This document shows, in pieces, positions 1 through 10,700 of a stretch of 64,000 bases of DNA. The translations under genes were made by a program, and so were the position numbers. The stretch spans positions 248,001 to 312,000 of the forward strand of contig WFMF01000015.1 of assembly GCA_011033025.1 (NCBI GenBank). Direction: 5' to 3'. The notes below the pieces were generated by a model, which did not search any database, was not told the origin of the DNA, and worked only from the letters and a program-made list of their open reading frames with translations. This DNA comes from Beroe forskalii (lineage: Eukaryota > Ctenophora > Nuda > Beroida > Beroidae). Within the stretch, counting starts at the first letter, position 1. Every line of letters starts with the position of its first letter.

Positions 1-176
1 AAGAACATAATTTTCCAATCAAAAGTTCAGATTCGGAGAATAGATGGGCAAGAAATTTGAATCCAAGCTCATTGAAATAAAAATTGTTCGCATTTTTATC
101 CGTTTATAACCCACTTCTAACTTGAGTAAATATAAATTTTTCCTTCCGTCGAATTCTACAATTAATATCTTTAGTA

Positions 177-1982
177 CAGTCAAATCTGGCAAAAAATAGC
201 CAAAAAAGTGGACAAATTCGACTCCAAGCGATTTTGCGTGGTTTCCATGGTTTTTTGCATGAAAAATCGATCTAGCAACTTTCCACACCTCTCCGAGTTG
301 TGGAAAGTGCCAAAAAATCGATTCTTAGCCGAGGAGCAGCCGACTGATATGTAAAAATCGTATCTCGGCTCAGGAAGGTCGTAGAGACTTCATCTTGGGC
401 GGAAAATGTGTGTAATGGCCATGTTTATGTACAACTTGTTAATAAACATATGCTCTAAAATGCTCACAAACTGAGTTATGGGCCAAAAACCATTTTTGGG
501 GCACCCGCTTGGCCTAATTTAGGCTATTTCGATATCTTGGCTCAGGAAGGTCGTAGAGACTCCATCTTGGGCGGAAAATGTGTGCAATGAGCATGTTTAT
601 GTACAATTGTTAATAGACAAATGCTCTGAAATAATCAGGAACTGAGTTATGGGCCAAAAACCATTTTTGGGGCACCCGCATGGCCTAATTTAGGCTATTT
701 CGATATCTTGGCTCAGGAAGGTCGTAGAGACTTCTTCTTGGGTGGAAAATGTGCGCAATGGCCATGTTTATATACGACTTGTTAATAAAAATATGCTCTG
801 AAATGCTCACAAACCGAGTTATGGGCCAAAAACCATTTTTTGGGGCACCCGCATGGCTTTATTTAGAGTATTTCGGTATCTTGGCTCAGGAAGGTCGTAG
901 AGACTTCATCTTGGGTGGAAAATGTGCGCAATGGCCATTTTTATATACGACTTGTTGATAAACATATGCTCTGAAATGCTCACAAACCGAGTTAGGGGCC
1001 AAAAACCATTTTTTGGGGCACCCGCATGGCCTAATTTAGAGTATTTCGGTATCTTGGCTCAGGAAGGTCGTAGAGACTTCATCTTGGGTGGAAAATGTGC
1101 GCAATGGCCATTTTTATACACGACTTGTTGATAAACATATGCTCTAAGATGCTCACAAACTGAGTTATGGGCCCATAATCATTTATGAGGCACCCTCATG
1201 GTTTAACGCAAGGTGTTTCAGCATTTCGGTGCCTTGCCTCTTGGCTCAGGAAACATGCAGATATTTGGTTTTGGAGTTTTGGGTTGTGTGTGCGCAGTTT
1301 ATTGACAACTTTTAAACAAACTTGCACCATAAAATGTTCGAAGGCCGAATCATGAGCCAAAACTGGTCTCAGGACACCCATGAGGTGATTTCCATGCTTC
1401 AGCTAAGGAAGGTCGTAGAGAATTCATTTTCGGTGTGAAAACTATATGCATTATGCAATGGTCATGTTTCTTATATACGTCATGATTTGCTCATAAAGAT
1501 TTGCTCTGGAATACCAACAACTCAAAAATTCGGTTTGAGTCTAGTACTCTAGTAGGAGTCGAATGCCAAGGCTGCGAACCAATATATATGGTCCAACCCA
1601 AATCAAAATATCTACGGCTTTACTGAGTCAAGACGCCGAAATACCCTGAATTAAACCATGAGGGTGCCCAAAAAATGGTTATGGGCCGATAACTCAGTTT
1701 GTGAGCAATCTATAGCATATGTTTATTAACAAGTTGTATATAAACATGGCCATTACACACATTTTCCGCCCAAGATGAAGTCTCTACGACCTTCCTGAGC
1801 CGAGATACGATTTTTTACATATCAGTCGGCTGCGCCTCGGCTAAAAATCGATTTTTCGGCACTTTCCACAACTCGGAGAGGTGTGGAAAGTTGCTAGATC
1901 AATTTTTCATGCGAAAAACCATGGAAACCACGCAAAGTCGCTTGGAGTCGAATTTGTCCACTTTTAAATCCAATTTTGACTG
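177..1982. mobile_element. Tc1/mariner-type foldback element (non-autonomous)
   Basis: The ends are inverted copies of each other. Reading inward from both sides gives TACAGTCAAA, then after a short divergent stretch AAAGTGGACAAATTCGACTC, and similarity continues for roughly 340 bp (left about 177-530, right about 1,640-1,982). A TA dinucleotide flanks each end (175-176 and 1,983-1,984), which matches the TA target-site duplication and CAGT-type termini of Tc1/mariner elements. No transposase frame is present, so it is a non-autonomous, MITE-like derivative of about 1.8 kb. Its middle has been expanded by a tandem satellite. The assignment rests on termini and target site only. Confidence 0.75.
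358..1200 (+). repeat. ~172-bp tandem satellite inside the foldback element
   Basis: About five head-to-tail copies of a unit of roughly 172 bp. Each contains GGCTCAGGAAGGTCGTAGAG, then a GGAAAATGTG motif and a GTTATGGGCCAAAAACCATT motif. Copies near 710-1,050 are nearly identical, while the outer ones are more diverged. The same unit forms the inner part of the left and right inverted arms, so the array grew from the arm sequence. Short open frames here are by-products of the repeat. Confidence 0.85.
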
Positions 1983-1999
1983 TACCTACTTTACATAAA

Positions 2000-2822
2000 T
2001 GCATTATTGCTGATTTTAAAATGGAACGAAATATTTAACTCTTACCTTTTCTCCTCTCCTAAAATATTGATAACAGTTGATAGTCTCCTGCATTCGCATA
2101 CTTTTTATCGAACTCGAAAACTCCATAATGTAACGTAAATTATGAATTTCGACAGTGGAAACGTTTCCAGAATACACAATAACGAAATGGCAGATTCTTA
2201 CGTGCAGTTTTGCGCGCGTTAGCCCATCTCGCCATAGCAACGCGCGCAACTAGTGATTCTAACCTATAACTCGATTTTGTTCTTCGTGACCCTTTTTCCA
2301 ACTTTGAGCATTAATTACGGAAAATCTAAAGCATTTGTAACGCAAAAAAAGGATAACGTAGTAATACGAAGACACCTTTTTTCTACCACCCGGCAAAAAA
2401 TCGCGGTCTTTCAACTCCTAGTTTGTCAGATTTTCTGGGAGAGCGGAGGGCGGAGGCTCCTACCTTGAACTACCTCTCTCGATTATAATAATAGATTTTA
2501 CATTATATTACATATTTCAGCAATTTCACTGCCCCCGTTTAATTAAGTTTAAAGTTGTTGTATTTGTTACATTAACGTGTAGTTCAATCATTTGAAACCC
2601 CCTCCCTCCCTCTGGGTGACAACGTATTTTGGGAACCACACAAAAGGTACCTAAACAGACTTCTTTACGATCGGTACCGGTCAAATGGTGAGAATAATGC
2701 AATGCTCCAATTTGATGAGGTTGGACCACAACCACATTTCAAGTTTGTCCAATCGCATTTAGACACTTATATTTTTGTTTCTCCTAAACCTAGTTTAATT
2801 TATACTTTTATAGGTTTTAACA
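2000..2822. other. Intergenic, upstream of the PAN-domain gene
   Basis: I see no convincing exon on either strand. The T-rich stretch ending in TTTATAG at about 2,805-2,813, just before the start codon at 2,823, could be either a promoter element or a 3' splice site of a 5'-UTR intron. I cannot decide which. Confidence 0.3.
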
Positions 2823-5800
2823 ATGACGACTAAGCAACTGGTGATTCTAACCTTGACGGTGCTAATGCTTATAGGTCAGTATTGAAAAGTTTTTCTTAAT
2901 CAATACGACGTGAAGGAATAGAAATGACGGACGGGCTAGACTTATGGGCCATTGGGCGGGCCGTGGTAGCTTGTGCATGTATACAGATCGTTGGATTGTC
3001 GGTGGGCTAGATAACGACGCGCAAATTTACCGTACAGTGTACACACCACAACTTTCTCTGTAAATTTTATCGAAAAAAACATCCAAATTGTGCGTCTTTA
3101 ACAGGCCCTCCGTCCGTGCCTTCTACAAACATTATAATTAAGTAATTACACAACCTCTATCCAGACCTGGTGTTGAAATTTCTTTTCACGTAATTTTCAA
3201 AAAATACGCGAATTTTTCTCCATGAGCCGTCCTTTTTACTTTTATAACAATTTTTGAAATAATTTAACAACCCTGAATTATAATGATTTTTAGTGACCTA
3301 CATTCTACATAGTGGAATATATCCTCTTTTTCAGGAAAAGGCGCAGCAAAGTACAAGGAAAGTGTCGGAGCTTGCCGGGCTTTGGACGGAAAGTACACGG
3401 CAGGACTGACATTGCACCGTGACACAGCGTGCGTAGAGCGATGCGACAGTGATGCGACCTGCACTGGATACGTTATGGAGAGCACTTGGTGTGAAACCTA
3501 CCACAATGAGCCCGTTACTGGAGATGGATCGACACAGTGGAGATGCCACACGAAAGGTAATGATAAATGCTATCCCAGGGGGTCCATCGGGTCATTATCT
3601 CGATGTATTGTAAATCTGAACCTCATATACACATATCCTATTTCTAACCTTCCCAAACCACGACCTCTGCCAACCCTCCTCAATGCCTTTTTGTAAAACA
3701 AAAAGGCCAGTGGGGAGGGAAAAAATGGTTCAATATCGAAAAACGCCCAAATATTGGTGGTCATATATAAGTATACCAATGACCCCTGGCTGACCCTTGA
3801 TTGACCCCTGAACTGATTGGTACCATGTATCAAAAGAGCTGATCAAAAATATAACTTTTTGTAAGAAATTGGATTAAACCTCCTCAAACACCTATAAATA
3901 AGATCCCCATTTGACAATGTTCGCCCCCACCCGGATTTGCCTCCTAACACGCCCCTACAGAGCAGAAGAAAGAGAGTCCATCCTATACGACTAGTGTCGG
4001 AGCTTGCCGGGCTCTGGACGGAAAGGGCCATGCAGGACTGACATACTACAAGGACACTGCGTGCGGAGAGCGATGCGACAGTGATGCGACCTGCACTGGA
4101 TATATCATGGACATGGCCTACAGTTGGTGTGAAACCTACCACAATGAGCCCGTTACTGGAGATGGAAGGACACATTGGAAATGCCACACAAAAGGTAATG
4201 ACTAATGATAAATGCTGTCCCAGGGGGTCCATTGGGTCATTATCTCTCTGGGGAACCACCCCTCGCATACCAATACTGCAGGGCATAGCTTCATTCTGGG
4301 TCTAATCTCCCCTTCCACTGATTTTTTTTGACTCCCCCCCTTGCCAAAACCTCCCCCCTAAGTTTTCAAAATCCGCCATCCCCCCTTTTGGGCACACCAC
4401 CCCTGAATTTCAAAAATTCGACCAACCCCCCACCAAAACAATTCGATTGAATTTTCAACCAAAATTATGACCTTAATTACAAGTGAAAGTATGTAAAATA
4501 TTTTTTATACCCCTCCCAAGCTTGTTTTAGCGACCGTGTAAGTTTAGTTATACGGTCTCCACTGAATAACAGTGCAAAAAAGCTAAGATTGAAATTTAGA
4601 ACTTTAGAATTCTGATGATATATAGTATGAAACATGTCACTTCTTTCTAAGTGGTCTCTTACTGTGTGGAACATCGCCAGTCTCCTCTGGGTTTTAAAAA
4701 GTATTCTAAGATTGAAATTTGATTTTATAAAGGAGCACTCAAAAATCTACTTAAGCGATGAATCCGGACGAGGGTCGTCAGACCCGAGTGGGAAGAAATA
4801 CTGTTGTTTGGCCGTAGAATAGTCAGTCCCAGCTGTTTCCGGTCGGGGTATAATCCGGTTCCATGATCTCAGCTGTGACCGTATACCTACGATAATGAAC
4901 TCGGCACGCCTCGTCCATTATCCAACTTACATAGTCTCGGCTGTCGCCTCGACCATGTAAGTTGCGGTATACGGTCACCACTTCGACATGTAACCGCTTA
5001 ATATGTGACTGACAGAAGTAAAGAACAAGTCAGGCAGGAAATTTAGTCAATTTTGAGCTTTAACACGTCATAATAAGATAACAACATGATATTTCTAACG
5101 CCTGAAATGGTATTGAAGTTAACTTTTCATGTCAATTTATTCTTGAATCAATAGGTAAAGCTTTTAAGTGACACTTGTCAGGGAATCATGGCATGAAATC
5201 AAGCCTCAAGAATATTGTCAGCACAATATAAAATCATAGATACATAATTGATATGCTGATATCCCTTTAAAATGGCAAGCAATTGAAGCATCACAGTGAT
5301 ATGGCAGTCTTAAAAAAGGAAAGTCAGAGGGTCGAGGAAAAATATTTCTCACGGAAATAGTATTTTCATCTCAAATTTCGAAATTCTTCTGCCAGATCCC
5401 AATCCCCCCTTAATTTTTTCACTCCCCCCTTCTGTTCAAATCCCCCCAGAATCATTGAAATTGGGCCAGTCCCCCACCTACCTTATCTAGCCCAAAATCT
5501 TCATCCCCCCTTTTCTTAGGGGGGGGGGATGAAGCTATGCTGCAGGGACAACCACAGAACCCACGAAACGCCATTTTGACTCTTTGCTATCCGCATAGGG
5601 GTGTGGTGGGGGTTAAAGTTTACGGGGACCCCTGGCTGACTCTTGATTGACCCCAGTCCATATTGGTATCATGTATCAAAAGAGCTGAAAAAGTCGTACT
5701 GTTTTCAAGAAATTGGATTAAGCCTCCGAAAACCTCTAGAAATTAGACTCTCGCATACCAACACTGCAGGGACAACTCCAGAAGTCCAGAACCCACGAAA

Positions 5801-6400
5801 CGCCATTTTGACCCTTTCCTATTTGCATTTAGGGGTGTGGTGGGGTCAAAATTTGCTCCAAATTTCTTCGATAAAAAATACCAGAAAAATGGTTACATAT
5901 CGGAAAACGCCCAAATATTGGTGGTCATTTGCATTATTTAAGGTTACCAATGACCCCTGGCTGACCCTTGACTGACCCCTGAACTGATTGGTACCATGTA
6001 TCAAAAGAGCTGATCAAAAATATAACTTTTTGCAAGAAATTGGATTAAACCTCCATAAACCCCTAGAAATTAGATCCCCATTTGCCAATGTTCACCCCCC
6101 CCCCCCCAACCCGGGATTGCCTCCTAACACGACCCTACAGAACAGGAGAAAGAGGAGGAAGAGACGTCCTATACGACTAGTGTCGGAGCTTGCCGGGCTC
6201 TGGACGGAAAGGGCCATGCAGGACTGACAAAATACAGTGACACAGCGTGCTTAGAGCGATGCGACAGTGATGCGACCTGCACTGGATACGTCATGGAGAG
6301 CACTTGGTGTGAAACCTACCACAATGAGCCCGTTACTGGAGATGGAGCGACACAGTGGAGATGCCACGCGCACACATCCAGAAACACTGCGAGTCCGTAG
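2823..6400 (+). CDS. Secreted cysteine-rich protein with three PAN/apple-like repeats
   Basis: Four exons join in consistent phase to give 255 residues: 2,823-2,874, 3,335-3,556, 3,961-4,194 and 6,141-6,400 (stop TAG). Exon 1 encodes a hydrophobic signal peptide (residues 1-18, core VILTLTVLMLIG), so the product should enter the secretory pathway. Each later exon encodes one repeat with six cysteines: GACRALDGK, then TACxERC, DATCTGY, WCETYHNEPVTGDG and a final CH. The C-x3-C, C-x-GY and late-Cys spacing resembles PAN/apple or WSC modules, which bind carbohydrate or protein; the specific ligand is unknown. A charged linker (KEEEETSYTT) precedes repeat 3. The three repeat exons are nearly identical over long blocks and share flanking intron sequence, which indicates recent tandem exon duplication. 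All exons are flanked by GT and AG. No membrane anchor is seen. The exon structure is well supported; the function is inferred. Confidence 0.8.
2930..3120. repeat. Small foldback repeat in intron 1 of the PAN-domain gene
   Basis: GACGGACGGGCTAGAC near 2,927-2,942 and the reverse complement of the segment around 3,103-3,120 (AGGCCCTCCGTCCGTGCC) are similar inverted ends, with a GCGC-rich middle. This resembles, weakly, the foldback family at 11,992 and 52,495. No target duplication was resolved. Confidence 0.35.
4284..5539. mobile_element. hAT-type MITE with 8-bp target duplication
   Basis: The inverted termini CATAGCTTCATTC (left) and CATAGCTTCATCC (right, read inward) lie between identical 8-bp copies of CTGCAGGG at 4,276-4,283 and 5,540-5,547. 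A paralogous stretch of the same duplicated intron at about 5,755-5,780 reads through an uninterrupted ACTGCAGGGACAAC, so it serves as an empty site. An 8-bp duplication with CA-starting ends suits hAT elements. There is no coding capacity. It carries C-rich runs at both ends and a nested repeat at 4,490-5,000. It sits in intron 2 of the PAN-domain gene. Confidence 0.8.
4490..5000 (+). repeat. Dispersed repeat, second copy inverted at 63,590-63,910
   Basis: The segment with CCAAGCTTGTTTTAGCGACC near 4,517 and the GACCGTATACC / GGTATACGGTCACC inverted pair near 4,878-4,977 recurs in reverse orientation at the right end of the window. The central part (CGAGGCGTGCCGA in one orientation) forms a hairpin of about 50-bp arms around the word ACTTACA(T/C)GGTCGAGGC. 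It is an interspersed element of unknown class, nested in the hAT-type MITE here. Confidence 0.6.
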
Positions 6401-6639
6401 TCTGACTCGGAGGAAATTGATTTTGAGAAGAAATTTTTGTATGCAAATGTTAATTTTAGATAGTGAAAGCAGAGGAAAATGTTCATATTTCTAAGTTAAG
6501 TGTCACAAATATTTTTCATTCATGAGTAAGGGGAATTAGCACAATAGCACATGCTATTTAAAAGCAACCTCGTGTTAATTGTAGTCTCAACAACCCCTAC
6601 CACAGTAAGAGGAATATGATGTGATTTCAAAATAACTTA

Positions 6640-7010
6640 AGATTACGATGCAAAAAATTCTAAAAAATTTCGCGTGCGGCGGACCATGGTGATAAAATTG
6701 CGTGAATAAATTGGTCTTAGACACAGCCACAGGACATGAGAACTGTGAAGAACATTAAATTTTTTGCGTGCGGCAGACTGTTGTAATCAAGTTATCAATA
6801 CCAAATTGACTTTATGTAGCCACAGATGTGAAACATTCAAATTTTCTGCCTGCAGCGGGCTGTTGTAGTAAAATTATACAGATTCCTGCAAATATAAATT
6901 CAAAGCACCGAAAATTTTGGCCTGCAGCGGGCTGTTGTGATTCATCATGTTACTAAATTGGTTTTCGATGCGAAACTTTCAAAATTTTCGCCTGCGGCGC
7001 TCAGAAAGAA
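6640..7010 (+). repeat. Degenerate ~80-bp tandem repeat (GCCTGCAGCGGGCTGTTGT)
   Basis: Five or six diverged units share AAATTTT followed by GCSTGCRGCGGRCTGTTGT and an AT-rich spacer. They lie just downstream of the PAN-gene stop codon, so its 3' UTR may run into them; an AATAAA is present at 6,705. No gene was recognised from 6,401 to 7,763. A G-run stands at 7,255-7,267, and short frames there show no recognisable domain. Confidence 0.6.
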
Positions 7011-7763
7011 CTAAAAATTCAAAGAAATCATACAAAATGGGTCTCAGAGGAAATTTAAAATTATCTGGATGTGGGAAAATCACTGAGGGTGAGGACTGAA
7101 AATCAAATATCACATCAACTCTTTCGGGGTGGACTCTACGTGAGTGATGCTAATATTGGGATGAATTGATGAGGGACACTGAGCTCTACTTCATCTTCAG
7201 AAGGCAACCCGAATAAAATATGCCTAGACGCCTGACGCATATTGGCAGCAAAGGGGGAGGGGGGGGGGTCAACATAGGGATGAGACAGAGCGCATTCTTG
7301 GGGCGTACTATTAAAATTGGGACAAAATTGAACATTCTTAGATCTATTGGCAATATCGATGCTATAGAACAGGAAGCTTTCAGCAGTGATATCCAATGGG
7401 AAACAATTCGGCTGCAAAGTTTACCTGAGTGGGAGTGAGGAAGTTGGCGTGGATGACGGTAGGGTTGCTTATGTTGCAGATGGAGGTTGCGTACTTTGTT
7501 CCAACCTCCAGCGACACACAAGACGTGCTGCAGTACACAATTTTCCTGAAATTATCAACATTTGTGCAAAGAGTTTATCGCAGTATCAATGCATTCTGTA
7601 ATCCGTGACTCAAATTATGGAGATCTTTAAACACAAATTCTTGCAACAGTGTCCAAACGGGCACTAAAACAATTATTTTCCGAGGTAAATTTGCGATTGC
7701 TTTGCCTCTCAAATCTTGCGGAGTAATCATAAGCTTTCCCATAACGCGTAGTGGTTCCACCAA

Positions 7764-10700
7764 TCAACATGGAGGATTCTTACGATACAGCACGCTGTAT
7801 GGTCGAACCAAGGTGCGCAGTGAGCAATGTAAAGTGTACCTTTTCCCGGGGGCTCCGTGGCGTTTGTTGGAGACCTCAGTGAGGACTGGTCGGTCTGAGG
7901 AGGCACCCCTTGTGGATGTGGCTAAGTGAGGGGATGTTGCGCTGAGAGGGCTAGCTGCCCTCAAAGAAGGAGGGTTCCGGGCTGAAGACAGGGACGGCAT
8001 CCCGTTAACTCTGCGTCTGCACAGTCCCGAGGACATGAGTTTATCCACAGCAGTTTCCTTCGTCTGAATGTCCGTTAGTTTCACCACGAACACGTCGCCT
8101 TCCTTCCGCAGAAACACAGCCTCAACTTCCTGACACGTATTATAAACGTATTATACACGTATCATACACATATTATACACGTATACTACACGTATTATAA
8201 ACGTATTATACACGTATTATACACGTATTATTCACGTATTATCCACGTATTATACACGTATTTAGTGCCGTTATCCTTCCTCAAAACCAGATTCAAGGAG
8301 TCCCCACTTTTAACCGCATACCATGCGTCTCTGTTTGTTCTCGCGAACTCTGAAGTGGTGCGGTTGCGCGCGAAAAATAAGTTTCCGAAACATTGATAAA
8401 CCCTCTCGATATAAACGAAAGTCCCTGTTTAATAAAAGAGGAAAAGTACTCACGACGTCCTCGGGGTGTTCGAATCTCAGCTTCTCCACGACAGTCTCCG
8501 GATCACCTGACAACTCCAGGCCCGCCAGATCCAACTTACACTTGAGTGCCTAGCGAAAACTAGGTGTTAGCTATGATAGAACCAACTTGAAACACCCCTG
8601 TGTGCCACAAAAAGATGTGTCAAATGTTTTTCAAAATGGGTGTCACGCTGTTGCGGAAATCACACGTAACAGATATAGTGACGCGAGTTCGAGAAATGAG
8701 ATTCTTTCTGTAATTTCCGAACGCGAGGTGCCATGTACATGCACGTGAATGTCTTGTTTAGTCAGTTACACCGGGTAAAACGCATCCTCAAATAGCAGCC
8801 GTTTAGAAATTTAAGTTAAGTAAGTACGTTACCACTCCATACCATTTCCGGGAGAAGGGTCATCTCCGCAGGCATCCGGTAGGTCTCCCCCAAATGTACG
8901 ATATCCTTGTTCCCAAAGTCCACGAACTTAACCAGGAGCTTGTTGCTAGGGTACCGCTCCAAAACGTAGGCTCGACTGGGGAGGTTGGACCAGATGCAGA
9001 TCACTGGGTCTCCCACCGATATGTCGCCTGAAAAGCATCAATTCCCCTTGTTTTCCTTGAATATCTATTTTAGACTTTTCGGAGTTCCTATGGAGTATTT
9101 TGAATATATCCATTTTGGGAAGACAAAAGATATTTTGTAAGATATTCTTGACATAACTCCAAATTCATGTACACGGAAGTTTGGCAATATTACTTCCGAA
9201 CTTACCTCCGGAGGTTACGTTGGCGATGTACTTGTGCATTTTATCTGTCAGTGGGTACAAATCCTCCTTTACTTTCTCTACAAAACTTACATAGATCTGA
9301 AATTTAAACTCTACTATTGTATTTCCAAATATCACTACTATTGTATTTCCAAATATCTTCAATTTAATCGGGAGCGATTTCGAGATATTCACGCGTTTGG
9401 AGTTTTTTAAATCTTTTTTCAAATCTTTAATCATGTTTTCTATCATGTTTAGCGTAACGAAAGAAAAATTTAACCAGAGGTGGAATAAAAGGCACACCTC
9501 TGCTGGATTTGAGATATGTGGGACGCTGACTCGAACTCTCTGATTTAGTTGCACGGAAGAGGCTGGGTTTGAGAAGGGCGATTTGGAGGAGGAGTTGCTG
9601 GAATGTTTATTATCGGGGTGGGAAGAGGAGGTGGAGAAGGAGGTGGGTTTAGTAAATGCTGAACGAGGTGGGTTGGCGGAAGGCGAGTTGGAAGGAGGAC
9701 AGGAAAGAAGGGCGGGTGGACCTTTGGTCACTGGACTGCTTTCTGAAACGAGTCACGAGAGTTAGGAAAATACGCCTGATGAGTTGTACTTAATCTTGGT
9801 GAAATGATAGAATGTCGTTTATCCAAATTTCAAACAACAAAAGTAAGCTTTTATTCTCAGGTTCAAAACACCAACTTCAATGACTAAAACAAGTATAACA
9901 TTGTGCATTAGTTTCTCGTATTTCACACTTACTCCTGCTTGCGTAGCCTTTCGACACCAGGAGATCTCCCATATTCTCGCCCGTTGCTAGATATATTTCC
10001 ACCTAAATGAGAACATTATTTCGCAGAAAGTAGGAGAATCCACCATTCCTCATTTAAAATTCAATATTCGGCTTCTGGGGTGCGCAATCAATCAGGTTCT
10101 ATATAGAAGTAGCAGATACGAAATCCTGCAAGTTGGGATTACGTATCGTATTTTCATTTCGGGGCTAGCTTACAGCATGGAATAGAGCAAGCGTTATCAT
10201 TGAAATGGGAGAAGGATTAGGGAAGGGGATAAAATTGTAGGAAATCATAAACTATAGTGGCTTTTACAGCTTTATACCTGTAGAACGAATCGCTACGCCG
10301 ATCAGGCGCCGGTATCGCGCTACATTTACTTACTTGGGGTATAGTATTTGTAACACCAGTTAGGTACTCTGACAGAATGAATGATTACTTCTAAGTAAGC
10401 ATTCACTCTGTTATTAGACATAATTCATTTCAATTTGGGAAAGAAAAATTCATGAGAAAGAAGGATAAACCAACGCGAATCACTTAACATTAAATCTCGA
10501 GTAAAGTCTCATTCTTCTCTCGATGCTAATCCGTAATCATCTAATCTCGATGAAGATTAATTATTACAAATAAGGAGAGCCTCTTCAAATATTAGCACCT
10601 TTCATTCCTCACACCAAAGTGGCATGGAACTGTTGAACGCCGAGATCTCAGCATAAAGTTGTTAGTCTACCAACAATATGATGACCAGATAATGAACGTG

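Noticed and set aside
3843-4286. Minus-strand frames across the PAN-repeat exons
   Set aside because: They are antisense shadows of the plus-strand exons, which have a signal peptide, conserved cysteines and in-phase splice sites.
9165-9731. A single 188-codon minus-strand frame
   Set aside because: It runs through an intron between 9,297 and 9,497. The family pattern SNPAE then IYVSFVEK is recovered only by splicing, so two exons were called instead.
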